From Hirundichthys speculiger (Eukaryota; Chordata; Actinopteri; Beloniformes; Exocoetidae), in contig JAGFBZ010000699.1 in assembly GCA_018398805.1 (NCBI GenBank), positions 289,619 through 353,618 of the forward strand: a stretch of 64,000 bases of DNA, given 5' to 3'. The notes beneath the pieces are model-generated. The model was not told the DNA's origin and did no database searches. It was given only the letters and a program-made list of their open reading frames with translations. Position numbers and translations under genes: made by a program. Position 1 is the stretch's first letter. The number at the start of each line of letters is the position of its first letter. Of this stretch, positions 34,456-46,144 are shown piece after piece.

Positions 34456-35592
34456 TAGGGATGTTCCTGGCGACTAATTTCCCTGTCGACTAAACGAAAA
34501 TTTTAATTAAGACTAGTCGACTAGTCTAAAAAAAAGGAAAACACTCAGAAAACAGTGTAAATTTAGCACAATTTATTGAAACATCGAAACAGACTTTGGA
34601 ACATTGTCCCAAAAAATATTGTGTGTAACAAGAGTTCTTTAAGCCTTTAATCACAATGTTCAACAACCATGTCGGATTTTAAATGCCGCTGAAGTACGAG
34701 ACACTTTGCACCGTGCAGTATGAATGAATGTGAACATGAAGGCAACTCAGTCAAACGTTAACCACCAAAATAAATAAATTGCCTCTGACACATTGAATCT
34801 TGCAGATTATCCGACAAAAATTATTGCTTTAATTCACTTTCAATAAAAGTTAAATAAATTAAATTAAAAACCAACACAAGCAGCATTTTGTGCAGTATGA
34901 ATATAAACCCTGCACATCCGACAAAAACAAGCAGCATCAATTAACAGTAACAGTATAATAAAACCCTGCACATAACATAAACTCATAAAAGTAACAATAA
35001 TGAACTCTAAAAAATTAAATTGCTGCTAAGCTCTATGCGCAGTTCAATATGAGTGTGTAAATTAAACAAACATCTAAAATCTCTAAGACCGGACGGGAGA
35101 ACACGTCTCCGGGTAAACAATGTCAGATCGGCCTGAGTGTAGCTAGCACCCGCTAGCATCAGCACCGCTAGCATCAGCACCGCTAGCATCAGCAGCCGTC
35201 GTCTCATGCAGATTAACATCCAAATGCTTGAGTTGAATGTGGTTGCTCATTGCTCCAGTCGAGTGATTGTATGCTAGTTGTTTCTGACACAGTCTACATA
35301 CTACCTTGTTTTCATTTTATAGATTAAATTACCGCCAAACCGCGCTGGTTTAGCGAGACTATCTTCCCACCGTGCCGTTTTAAAACTCCAGTCTACTCGA
35401 GCGTTGCTGTGGAGAGGAGGACTGCTGTCTGACGGCTCTGTAGCCCCGACTAGTGGCGGGAGGCTGTATGACAGTTAAGCGGCCTTGTACATGAATAAAA
35501 CACAAATTGGTTTAAACGACTAATATTTCTGATGCCGACTAGAAAGTGGGCGGACGTTTAATCGGTTAGACGACTAATCGCGCGCATCCCTA
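34456..35592 (+). mobile_element. hAT MITE with perfect GTTGTCAC duplication
   Basis: Ends are TAGGGATGTTCC and GCGCGCATCCCTA. GTTGTCAC flanks both sides (34448-34455, 35593-35600). Subterminal CGACTAGTCGAC palindromes occur at about 34507. GCTAGCATCAGCACC is repeated about three times at 35152-35192. Confidence 0.95.
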
Positions 35593-35600
35593 GTTGTCAC

Positions 35601-36133
35601 GTCAAAGACGTAAAAAGTAATTTATGATGTTATTCTTGCTATCTTTATATTTAAAAAAAAAAAAAAAGGGAAAAACCTGCAATTCTGTTTTGGTGTGTAG
35701 ATTTTATTATTGTGTTTAACTGCTGCAGTAAAAATAACCTCCCAGAAGAACCGGAGAACAGCGCTGGAGGAGGAGCCTATTTGTCTTTGATTGTCTCGTC
35801 ACTCTTATCGGATTTATCGGATTTATCTGGCCTCTTCTCCAGAGGCTCTAACCAGGCGTCGCTAAAGGAAACGCCTCAACCGCCGGGTCGTTTGAGTCCC
35901 GCTGGCTGCGCGAGGCGGCGTGGCCGTGATGATGTAGGCCGCGAAAAAAAAGAGGAAGAGCTTCAGCAAACGTTGCAAAATTGGTTCAAATGAGGAAGTT
36001 GCTTGTAAAGAAGCGAGATGAAAGGGTTGGGGTTTGAAATGTATTCGGGTTAGTCAGAAGACGTCGCCACGGTGATGAAATCCTGTCATCCTGTTATTAG
36101 ACCCGCCCTCCCCTGACCTTTTAACCTTCCAGT
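35601..36133. other. dcaf6 intron 2, no gene seen
   Basis: No exon. A short open frame at 35712-35993 has no recognisable domain. Confidence 0.5.
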
Positions 36134-37460
36134 TGGGGGTGTGAATCTTTCACTCACAAAACGATCCCATTCAAATCTCAATTCACAGGCTACGATTCGA
36201 TTCAGGGACGATTCATACAAAAATAGTAAACCAATAGATTCGATACGGTTCGATTCAATAAAAATTGACAATTTAACCCCAGCTACTTATTTTGCTTCAT
36301 TACTGAGAAGAAAAAGAGAAACATAAATTTAATTTCAAAATAGTATTCTTTTGTTTATTTAATGTCAGAGAGACAGTCCACCAGGCCTACTGGACATAAA
36401 TTCAGACATTAACTTAAGCCTTTACAATATACCTGGGGGGATAATTGACATTACATAATGAAACACAAAACTCACTTCACAGGTTTGCAAAACTCTGCTC
36501 AGACTTAAAATCCAGTTCTTACTTTCCCTCAACAGAAAATAAAAGATAAAAATGGCCCAAAGTTTAATTATTTTGCTAATGTGAGAATACACTGAGCATA
36601 AGGCTGAGGTTAGATATTAAAGATAAAAGTAGTTGGTATTAGTGCTGGGGAATATGACGATACATATCGTGGGGACGATATAAAAGTGTGTATCGTGCCA
36701 TTTCTCTTCTATCGTTTCTATCGTTTCTAACCTAATTTTATCAATTATTACAGCTAATATGTAATTAAATAACCTGCAACGATAAATTTGATAGAATCAT
36801 ATCCGCTTCTACAAAGTAGCCTTTTATGTTTGCACTTTTATTCATGGTTAATGCCTTAAACAGAGTTCTCTTCAACCCTGATGTTTACTTTAGACACTTT
36901 ATATGGGTTTGCAAACTTTGCACTACAAGGTTACAGATTTCAGAAAGTTGAAAAATAATTTGTGTTTATTTTTTATAGCGGAACTTCAGTGCAAAAATGT
37001 GTTTTTCCTCTCAGAAACTGTTGTGCACTTTAAAAAAATGTGAAAGCTACTGTACCCCTGTACCTACCTGTTTTTGCTGCACTAAAATGTATGTTTGTGA
37101 CAGTTCAGCTAAATGTCCTTTCAAAATAAAGTTGAAAAGTAAGCAATGAAATTTTTGTCAAACTTTTCAGAGAATAACTGAAAACATACTTTATTATGGT
37201 ATATCGTGATATATATCGTTATTGTGATATAAAATAGTCCATATCGTGATATATGATTTTTTCCATATCGCCCAGCACTAGTTGTTATGAAACAATTAAG
37301 TTGCCTATTAAAGGCAAAAATTCAGAATAACTAGTGATTCAGTCACTGGTGAACTTCAACAGTAAAACATCACTGACAACAAGATACACGGATCCAAAAC
37401 TTTAGGAAGCAGTTATAGAAAATAACATGTTAAATTCAACATGTCTTTTTGATGCCTGTA
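36134..37460 (+). mobile_element. Dispersed element (GATTCGATTC-rich end), split by a hAT MITE
   Basis: Two separated blocks (36134-36639 and 37281-37460) match, in reverse complement, the blocks at 53790-54213 and 55040-55205. The end is rich in GATTCGATTC/GATACGGTTCG motifs. The class is not determined; boundaries are approximate. Confidence 0.75.
36640..37280 (+). mobile_element. hAT MITE, TAGTGCTGGGCAATATG family, nested
   Basis: Flanked by GTTGGTAT and GTTGTTAT (7 of 8). Sister of 4877-5494. It sits inside the element at 36134-37460 and is therefore younger. Confidence 0.9.
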
Positions 37461-37741
37461 ACTCTTATGTATTTATTTATATCCTTTATTTAACCAGGTA
37501 AGAGTCCCATTTAGATTAAAATCTCTTTTTTTGGCCAAGAATGGCAACAGTTGGTTAAAAAGGCATCAGACAAAACAAATCAACAAACAATCAGCACCAT
37601 CAGAATAAATCAATTAAAACAATTACACCCATCGTGGGAAATCTTTTACCGCAGAGCTGATTTAAATTCACCCAGTAATTAGTTATTCCAAGAGGATGGA
37701 GCAGCAGATTTAAAAGCTTTCTTTCCAAACTCTGTGCGAAC
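37461..37741. other. dcaf6 intron 2, dispersed-repeat-like
   Basis: Contains TTTATTTAACCAGGTAAGAG, a motif frequent in dispersed fish repeats; its continuation resumes after the hAT insertion at 38642. Confidence 0.45.
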
Positions 37742-38633
37742 TAGGGATGGGCATTTGGTCGAGATTTATTCGTCGATCGTCGGGAGAATTCATGATTAAA
37801 AATCGATTAATCATTAACATTTTTATATTGAAAACTATCACAAATATTCTCGATATCGGCGTGGCGTTTGTTTTCCCCTTTGGCCTGGTTGCTATGGCCT
37901 GGTTGCTATGGCCTGCGCATGCCCAGATGTGTTCAGTGAACCGGATGTTCGTGGTCGACAATAATGTGACATTTCCTGTTTCTTTTCTTCAAAAAAACAA
38001 CGATAATAAAAGAAGAGATATCGAGGAGACTACTTAACAAGGACAATTTATATCAAGGCGCCAGTATTACAGGCTTTTTGTTTCTTAAAAAGATGCGCTT
38101 GTTGTGTGCTCGATGTGCGCTGCAGCTCCTGGTCCGTGCTAACACCGAGTTCAGGCTAGGCTAGGCTAGGCTAGGCTAGGCTGATGATGAACCGCCTCCA
38201 CCGTCCTTTACAAGGCTTGGATGCACGTTGTTCAAGTGATACATCGTTGTCGTTGTCGATTAATTGTATTTGTAATTAGCATTGCAGTGATTGCAGTACA
38301 CTTGGTCATTTTCTAAACTAAAATGGTTCCACGCCACACTTCACCACGACCGCTTCATGATTAGGCGATGACCTACAGAAGCTCGCATGTAACAACTGAG
38401 TCCAGCCAGGGTAGGGTGATGGTGAAATGTTGCCCCCTGGTGGCAAATTTCTATCGGTGGCACAGCGAAATGCATCGCAATGTTTGAGGACGTGCGCTGA
38501 TAACCTACATTCAGATTGTTAAAAACAAAAAAACAAACAAAAAAAACATTCGGTTCATCGACGAAAATTAATTTCTTCGACCAAATTCTTAATGATCAGT
38601 CATCAATTAATCGATTAATTTTGCCCATCCCTA
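37742..38633 (+). mobile_element. hAT MITE, TAGGGATGGGC family, perfect TSD
   Basis: GTGCGAAC flanks both sides (37734-37741, 38634-38641). Sister of the copy that splits the coiled-coil gene at 15641-16516; both hold a (GGCTA)n run (here about 38153-38182). Confidence 0.96.
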
Positions 38634-38792
38634 GTGCGAACATTTGGAACCTGCATTTATCAGGTGCTTTGGGAACAGAGAGCGTAGCAGCTTCACATCT
38701 GGGTCAGATACCTGCACAGGTGTGATGGGAGCAGTCCCAGTATGGATCTGTAAATAAAGGTGAGCCAGTGTGAAAGCCTGCGGGTGTACAGG

Positions 38793-39575
38793 GATGGACA
38801 TCCAGATGTGGCGTACAGAGATGGACATCCAGATGTGGTGTACAGAGATGGACATCCAGATGTGGCGTACAGAGATGGACATCCAGATGTGGCGTACGGA
38901 GATGGACATCCAGATGTGGTGTACGGAGATGGACATCCAGATGTGGTGTACAGGGATGGACATCCAGATGTGGTGTACGGAGATGGACATCCAGATGTGG
39001 TGTACAGGGATGGACATCCAGATGTGGTGTACAGGGATGGACATCCAGATGTGGTGTACAGGGATGGACATCCAGATGTGGTGTACGGAGATGGACATCC
39101 AGATGTGCTGTACGGAGATGGACATCCAGATGTGTATAGAGATGGACAGCCAGATGTGGTGCACAAAGATGTACATCCAGATGTGGTGTACAGAGATGGA
39201 CATCCAGATGTGGTGTACAGAGATGGACATCTGGACATCCAGATGTGGTGTACAGAGATGGACATCCAGATGTGGTGTACAGAGATGGACATCCAGATGT
39301 GGGTGTACAGAGATGGACATCCAGATGTGGTGTACAGAGATGGACATCTGGACATCCAGATGTGGTGTACAGAGATGGACATCCAGATGTGGTGTACAGA
39401 GATGGACAGCCAGATGTGGTGTACAGAGATGGACATCCAGATGTGGCGTACGGGGATGGACATCCAGATGTGGCGTACGGGGATGGACATCCAGATGTGG
39501 CGTACAGGGATGGACATCCAGATGCGGCGTACAGGGATGGACATCCAGATGTGGTGTACAGGGTACAGTGATGAG
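38793..39575 (+). repeat. 27-bp minisatellite, about 29 copies
   Basis: The unit is GTGTACAGAGATGGACATCC plus AGATGTG, with CGTACGG and CAGGG variants. One place duplicates GGACATC (about 39230 and 39346). The length is a multiple of three and stop-free, creating several long open frames (YRDGHPDVV, MDIQMWCTE and minus-strand HTWMSIPVH types), none of which is a gene. Confidence 0.96.
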
Positions 39576-39625
39576 TGAGATGGCCGAGTCCAGTAATGAA
39601 ACGGAGAGCACAGTGGTAAACAGAG

Positions 39626-41365
39626 AGTAGTGATGTCCACGCCGGGGACTAGTAGCAGGACCTAGTGATGTCCACGCCGGGGACTAGTAGCAGGACCTAG
39701 TGATGTCCACGCCGGGGACTAGTAGCAGGACCTAGTGATGTCCACGCCGGGGACTAGAAGCAGGACCTAGTGATGTCCACGCCGGGGACTAGTAGCAGGA
39801 CCTAGTGATGTCCACGCCGGGGACTAGTAGCAGGACCTAGTGATGTCCACGCCGGGGACTAGTAGCAGGACCTAGTGATGTCCACGCCGGGGACTAGTAG
39901 CGGACTAGTGAGTCAGGACTAGCAGGACTAGTGATGTCCACGCCGGGGACTAGTAGCAGGACCTAGTGATGTCCACGCCGGGGACTAGAAGCAGGACTAG
40001 TGATGTCCACGCCGGGGACTATTAGCAGGACCTAGTGATGTCCACGCCGGGGACTAGTAGCAGGACCTAGTGATGTCCACGCCGGGGACTAGTAGCAGGA
40101 CCTAGTGATGTCCACGCCGGGGACTAGTAGCAGGACCTAGTGAGTCCACGCCGGGGGACTAGAAGCAGGACCTAGTGATGTCCACGCCGGGGACTAGTAG
40201 CAGGACCTAGTGATGTCCACGCCGGGGACTAGTAGCAGGACCTAGTGATGTCCACGCCGGGGGACTAGTAGCAGGACCTAGTGATGTCCACGCCGGGGAC
40301 TAGTAGCAGGACCTAGTGATGTCCACGCCGGGGACTAGAAGCAGGACTAGGACACTAGTGACTAGTGATGTCCACGCTAGGGGGGGACTAGTAGCAGGAC
40401 CTAGTGATGTCCACGCCGGGGACTAGAAGCAGGACCTAGTGATGTCCACGGCCGGGGACTAGTAGCAGGACCTAGTGATGTCCACGCCGGGGACTAGTAG
40501 CAGGACCTAGTGATGTCCACTAGACTAGTGAACTAGTAGCAGGACCTAGTGATGTCCACGCCGGGGACTAGTAGTGATGTCAGGGGGACTAGTAGCAGGA
40601 CTAGTGATGTCCACGCCGGGGACTAGCAGGACCTAGTGAGTCCACGCCGGGACTAGTAGCAGGACCTAGTGATGTCCAGGGGGGGACAGGACCTAGTGAT
40701 GTCCAGACTAGTCCGGGGGACTAGTAGCAGGACCTAGTGATGTCCACGCCGGGGACTAGTAGCAGGACCTAGTGATGTCCACGCCGGGGAACTAGTAGCC
40801 AGGACCTAGTAGTGATGTCCACGCCGTAGTGAACTAGTAGCAGGACCTAGTGATGTCCACGCCGGGGACTAGTAGCAGACCTAGTGATGTCCTAGCCGGG
40901 ACTAGTAGCAGGACCTAGTGATGTCCACGCCGGACTAGCCACTAGTCCACTCCACGCCGGGGACTAGAGGACCTAGTGATGTCCACGCCGGGGACTAGAA
41001 GCAGGACCTAGTGATGTCACGCCGGGGACTAGTAGCAGGACCTAGTGATGTCCACGCCGGGGACTAGAGACCTAGTGATGTCACGCCGGGGACCGGGGAC
41101 TAGTAGCAGGACCTAGTGATGCCTAGTAGTGATGCCACGCCGGGACTAGAGGACTAGTGATGTCCACGCTCAGGACTAGTGAGTCCACGCCGGGGACTAG
41201 TAGCAGGACTAGTGACCACGCCGGGGACTAGAAGCAGGACTAGTGCTAGTAGTCACACTCGGACTAGGTCCACGTGTAGTAGTGATGTCCACGGACTAGT
41301 CTAGTGATGTCCACGCCGGGGACTAGTAGTAGGACCTAGTGATGTCCATGCCGGGGACGAGGCAG
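39626..41365 (+). repeat. 35-bp minisatellite, about 49 copies, left partner
   Basis: The unit is ACTAGTAGCAGGACCTAGTG then ATGTCCACGCCGGGG. It is regular to about 40,300, then increasingly broken by partial units to about 41,340. The same unit occurs in reverse orientation at 51966-53400. Confidence 0.97.
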
Positions 41366-41670
41366 ACGAGCGTACGTTCACATTTCCTAGCTACGGTGAG
41401 GAGCGCTGTATGTTTCATCCGCGTTGTCTGACATGTTGCTAGCCGCTCTCTCGGCTACATAGCCAACGTCACGACGGGTGTGTGAACTCTCAAGTACCCG
41501 TTGGCACAAGAACGGCAGGTCTGGGTCGCTGGACCTCAGGAAAACCGATTCGCGGCCGTAAATATGGGACTTCGGACCGTTCGTAGCGCATTTTTACCGA
41601 TCCAGTTCTCCGTTGACCGATGCACTCGGATCTCATACGTCGCAGACCGATAACCGATTCAGTTTATCTT
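41366..41670 (+). mobile_element. Non-repetitive flank of the 35-bp-array element, left copy
   Basis: About 300 bp (from GACGAGGCAGACGAGCGTAC to about GATAACCGATTCAGTTTATC) recur as reverse complement at 51590-51965, next to the second array. Array plus flank therefore form one dispersed unit of unknown class. Confidence 0.85.
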
Positions 41671-42036
41671 TACACCGCTACTTCCAGGGGAGGAGAGAAG
41701 GACCATCGACACCCCAACGCACAGCTGTTGTTGTTTTGCCGCATTGCTTTAAGACGTTTCATCGCTGGAGTTCAGTGTGCGATGAAATGTGTGAAACAGC
41801 GAGCGGAGCTCCGGTTCTTAATGAAACATTGATCTGCGGAGCGATAACCGTGTAACCGCACGCGCTCGGTGTCGCCGCCGGACAAACCATCTAGGTTTTC
41901 TTGCAGACCAATAGTCACAAACGAACGTCAGCAGCGACTCAGCGGATGTTCTCATTACGAGGAGGACGTTGCAGATTTAATTCACTGATCCCAGTTTGTT
42001 TTCCTGTCGGTGAACTGATGCCTCCTTGTTCCTCAG

Positions 42037-42129
42037 GTCAACACGATATCCTGGAACGACACGGGCGAATACATCCTGTCCGGGTCGGACGATACTTTCC
42101 TGGTCATCACGAACCCGTACAACAAAAAG
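42037..42129 (+). CDS. dcaf6: dcaf6 coding exon 3
   Basis: The exon lies between acceptor TGTTCCTCAG and donor GTACCG and has 31 codons, phase 0 to phase 0. The peptide starts [20 protein letters not shown] and ends NPYNKK, completing WD40 blade 1. The structural Asp-rich SGSDDT turn and the FLVITNP strand replace the canonical W-D with the variant seen across DCAF6 orthologues (KLVISNP in mammals). It follows intron 2 of 9,840 bp. Confidence 0.96.
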
Positions 42130-43280
42130 GTACCGTGATCTATGATCTGTGATCTGTGCGGTGGCATCGTTTGAAGGCACCGTGGTTCGTAGGAGTAGAA
42201 CTATGTGCCATGTCAGCGTCATAACTAAAAACAAAATCAATAAGCAGCATTTATCGGTTTGTGCATGAAGCTTATAGTTAACAAAAGGTATAGGATTCAA
42301 CGATATTGAGAAAGCTACCGTCAAGGCTAACAACAGCCTAGCTAACGCTGTCACATGTAGTACTGTAGCCTAGTTGACAGAGTTGGTAGCTTAACCAAAC
42401 ATGCTGGAATATGTTCGTCATGTCACTCGATGGACAATAATTTTGTCATCATCTTTCATTTTCTCACTGACTGGGTGAACAGGCCTACAATACCCATAAC
42501 CCATCAGTATGTTGAAATATTATATAATCAGAACGGCATCATCTTACCTGTCCAGTAGAAACGGCCACCATTGGCGTCGGTCTGGAGTCCCCTTTTCATT
42601 TTTAGCTGGCGCCAGCGCTGGAAAGCCGTACCGATAACCACTCTGGTTCTGTTTGGTTCTTCCGTTAGCTTCGGTTAGCTTCGGTTAGCTTCGGTTAGCT
42701 TCCGCGTGGCTGTTGCTTTTTCAACAACAGTTTTCTCTTTGATTTTGCTGCCGGTTGACGTCTTCTTCTCTGCCATTGTTGCAACGAAATGATCTGTGCG
42801 AGCTAACTTGATTTCTGGCTTTCAAATAGCAACGCTGTGTCCGCTCACCTGAGGAGGGAGGGAGGGAGGGGTGGGAATGAATTGATATTTGATGGATGTA
42901 TTAGGCAGCCAATAAATGTAAAGATTGATTGGTCAGTTTTCCTCTAGACCGGACCAAAAGGTTTTGTTTTTTTTTGCAAACATTTTTATTTCAGTGGGTG
43001 CAATGGGAATGTGAAAAGGTTTTCAGGCAATATTGTAAAAAATGCTGCAAAAAAAAGATCTCTCACCCTACCTTTAATCAGAGACGCACCAGTTGATCAG
43101 AAACGGATCAATATCTGTTACTGGCTGCAGACGGATGCTGGTCAGGGGGTGAAACTGCTCTAAATGCTTCAGTTTTAACACCTCGTGTCTCGTTTCTGTG
43201 ATGTGAGCGTTAAGCGCGGCTCTCACGCAGCTTCGCTTTTTTTTTTTGTTTTGTTTTGTTTTGTTTTTTCTCTCCTTCAG
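42130..43280. other. dcaf6 intron 3
   Basis: Contains a triple CTTCGGTTAG repeat at about 42666-42698 and a (TTTTG)n run just before exon 4. No other exon. Confidence 0.6.
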
Positions 43281-43466
43281 GTCAAGAAGTCTATACGTTC
43301 GGGTCACCGGGCGAACATCTTCAGCGCCAAGTTCATGCCGCACACCAACGACCAGGAAATCATCTCCTGCTCCGGAGACGGCATCATCTACTACACCCAC
43401 ACCGAGAAGAGTCCCGAGTACAACAGGCAGTGCCAGTTCACCTGCCACTACGGGACGGCGTACGAG
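43281..43466 (+). CDS. dcaf6: dcaf6 coding exon 4
   Basis: Acceptor TCTCCTTCAG; donor GTGCCC. It has 62 codons, phase 0 to 0. It encodes blade 2 ([16 protein letters not shown], then [15 protein letters not shown]) and the start of blade 3 ([13 protein letters not shown]). All three stretches are close to the mammalian protein. Followed by a 72-bp intron that is itself stop-free and a multiple of three. Confidence 0.96.
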
Positions 43467-43538
43467 GTGCCCGGCCGCAGCAGCGCGCCGCTTCCCTTTG
43501 CCCCCGGCGCGCCTCTAACTCCGGTTTTGTCCCGCCAG
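43467..43538 (+). other. dcaf6: dcaf6 intron 4, 72 bp, in frame and stop-free
   Basis: GT donor, AG acceptor (CCCGCCAG), branch-like CTAAC with its A at about 43518. Retention would insert 24 residues (starting [16 protein letters not shown]) between YGTAYE and IMTVPND, where mammalian DCAF6 has none. Its high GC and Pro content are intron-like, not WD40-like. Confidence 0.85.
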
Positions 43539-43652
43539 ATTATGACCGTACCGAACGACCCTTACACGTTCCTGTCGTGCGGGGAGGACGGCACGGTTCG
43601 GTGGTTCGACCTGCGCACAAAAACCAGCTGCACTAAAGAAGACTGCAAAGAT
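43539..43652 (+). CDS. dcaf6: dcaf6 coding exon 5
   Basis: It has 38 codons, phase 0 to 0, donor GTACGT. It encodes [20 protein letters not shown] then [18 protein letters not shown]. This is WD40 blade 3, with the [10 protein letters not shown] signature (canonical Asp plus the W-F-D version of the WD dipeptide). It is nearly identical to mammalian DCAF6. A hAT MITE starts 24 bp after the donor. Confidence 0.96.
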
Positions 43653-43676
43653 GTACGTTGGCAGATGTGATCTGTG

Positions 43677-45131
43677 CAGGGATGCACGATAACTGTTTTT
43701 TTAAAAACCGATACCGATAACCGATAACACACACATATACCTAAGATCAATACTATGAACAAAACCAAAAACAGTTTGGACTCTTTAAATGAACAGATAT
43801 TTAATTTTTCCATTAAAAAACTATTGTCAAGCCTCTCAAACATTTTCTTAAAAGCTATCAAAACAAACCTATTTGATATCTCACATTAACTTAAATAAGG
43901 TTCATTACTGACTGATATAAAAAATAAAGGCTCCTTGAACTGATGGAAATACAGTCATGGAAAAAATGATTAGACCACCATTTTTTTCTTCACTTTCTTG
44001 TTCATTTTAATACCTGGTACCACTAAACGTCATCATGTGACTAAAACAGACAGAAAAGAAAACACTGAATGCATAAAAGCAGTGTTTTTGGCAGTACAAC
44101 GCCATAGCTATTGATGTAAAAACTTAAGTGATTTAGGTTATAATCAAGAAAACCATGGAAAATGGTAAGATATCAGCTCTTAAATAAAACTCTTATGAGC
44201 AATCTTTGTGGTTATCGTTATGTTTGTCCAAACAAATGTACCTTTAGTTGTACCAGGCATTAAAATGAACAAGAAACTGAAGAAAACAAGGGGGGTCTAA
44301 TAATTTTTTGCATGACTGTACATGCATCAAAATTACTAACTGAAAAAGATTAACATTTAAAGGATTTTGGCTTGTGGTTCCATTTAAATTAATACCTTTA
44401 ATTAAAGTAAATGAGGTTCAGTAGTTTTTTTTTTTTTTTTTTAATCTCATGGAAGCTTCAGATGAGAGAGAATGAGGGAGGGGAGGGGAGGGGAGAGGAG
44501 ACTGCTGCTGGCTTGCGCATGTTAGCATTAGCTCGTGTTAGCGTGATTTCAAAACTCCATGGAAGTGATTGTTATGTTGTAGGTGGCTGATCAGGTTTTA
44601 CGTATTAAAGCTTGTACTTCCCTCCTCGTAGAATTCACTCGGAGGATTCGTCACAAATAACCACCAACTATCTTCTTCTGAAACTTTAACGTAGTTCCAC
44701 GCCGCCATGTTTGTTGTGATCAGCGCTGTGCTGCAGGCTGCATTCAAGGTGTAACGTAAATTCCCATGTTCCCTCGTTTGCTAGTCGTTCTTCAGGCCTT
44801 TCCCTATTTTTTTTTCTTTTTTATGTGTAACATGTGGGAGAATACTGCGAACATCGATTCAAATTAGCAACTACTAAAATTATGACCGAGTTAACGAGTT
44901 GTTTTCTGGCATGTATTCTAGATTTTCCTGATTGAGAAATCGTTTTTCTGATTATGCCGACGTTACTTGAACATAACATTCACTGTTGGTCATTTAAAGC
45001 TTAGAGGGAGTGAGGCACTGCTGTGTTGATCAAAATATATATGTTATCGGGGCTATTCGTCGTGATATCGGACTTATCGGGATGACGTCATAATTTCATG
45101 TTCTCGGCCCGATAGTTATCGTGCACCGCTA
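43677..45131 (+). mobile_element. hAT MITE, GGGATGCACGATAACTG family, copy 3, with nested insertion
   Basis: Flanks GATCTGTG and GTTGTGTG match 6 of 8. Ends are CAGGGATGCACGATAAC and GTTATCGTGCACCGCTA. It carries a mariner-type insertion at 43952-44317. Confidence 0.88.
43952..44317 (+). mobile_element. 366-bp TA-duplicating MITE nested in the hAT copy
   Basis: The inverted ends CAGTCATGGAAAAAATGATT and, at the right, the complement of CAGTCATGCAAAAAATTATT are flanked by TA. The sister copies at 25,550 and 28,495 show the empty target (GGAAATACATGCATC). It is a Tc1/mariner-type non-autonomous element. Confidence 0.93.
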
Positions 45132-45731
45132 GTTGTGTGTGTGTGGTTGTTTTTTTTTTTTTTCTTTGATTCATTGAGCCTGGACGCTGAAGGAAAAACC
45201 GGCATCGCAGAACAAGAGAGGACGGTGCTGCAGGGTTTCTTCTTACTTTTCAAACGGCTGCGTCTCCTGAGAACTCCGTCGGTGATCTTGGCTTCAGTCC
45301 ATGCTGATTCAGATGAGAAACTCTGCCTGCGTAGATTGTGTTGCATCGTCTTGTATTTCATGCTCCAGAGCAGAACCTGTGACCTTAAAACTGTTAAAAA
45401 TCACTTTAGCAGACCCTGCAGCTGCTGGGATTATTTGAGCGTCTCTGTCGGGGCTGCGCAATGTTTCGAAAACTTACCATCACCGCAGCATCTGCGTGTG
45501 CGTTGTTTATCGCGGTTGTATTCTAGATGCCGTGTGTTACGCTCTGAACGTCGACGTTTGACCCTCAGACATCAGATGAGTGTGAGCGGTTGTGTGTTCA
45601 TACGTGACCCGTCCAGGGTGCGTCCTTGCCCGTCGCCCTAACGGAGGCGGGATTGGCTCCCCATGACCCTGAACGGGAGGAAGCGGGTTCAGATGAGACC
45701 TCCCCTCCTGCGGCGCCAGTTCAGTTGCAAC
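45132..45731. other. dcaf6 intron 5, no gene seen
   Basis: A 168-residue open frame occurs at 45135-45641 but has no recognised domain. Its end (45600-45700, CGTCCAGGGTGCGTCCTTGC onwards) is a dispersed fish repeat, so it is not taken as a gene. Confidence 0.5.
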
Positions 45732-46144
45732 CAGGGTTATAATAGTTTTGGATTTTCCATTAGTTTTAGCTTTTAGTTTCGTTTTTCAAAATTCAGTTAG
45801 TTTTAATTTGTTTTTAGAGCAGTTTTCTAGTTTTTATTCGTTTTTGTTTTGAAATACTTAGTTTTAGTTTTTATTAGTTTCAGTGTTAGTTTTAGTTTTA
45901 TTTTGTAAATTAGGGTTGTAATTTTGGTTGGAGTGAAGCACTGAACTTTTTGAAGGCTATCGAATCACATAGTCGTGTTTACATTCTGGTCTCAATAAAC
46001 ATATTTATCAATGCGTCTTCCCTCTTGTGGTGTTCCTGCGTATTTACTGACCAGCAGCTATCTGGTCTCCGTGGAAACAGTCCATTATAGTTGCTGTTTT
46101 CTCCCGTTCCTTCCCAACGCTGACTGGCCTGCAGCTGTAGCTTC

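Noticed and set aside
38631..39640. Overlapping long frames on both strands (315-326 and 272-286 codons)
   Set aside because: All are translations of the 27-bp array in different frames; no flanking coding signature.
39626..41365. CRISPR-like regular repeats of 35 bp (also 37 bp at 56608 and 53 bp at 1)
   Set aside because: Units are directly tandem with no unique spacers, and the genome is eukaryotic; these are minisatellites.
43246..43636. Two alternative-frame open frames over dcaf6 exons 4-5
   Set aside because: Shadows of the real exon frame in GC-rich sequence; the DCAF6 frame explains the conservation.
45135..45641. 168-codon plus-strand open frame
   Set aside because: Begins in a T run at the end of a MITE and ends in a dispersed fish repeat; no domain seen.
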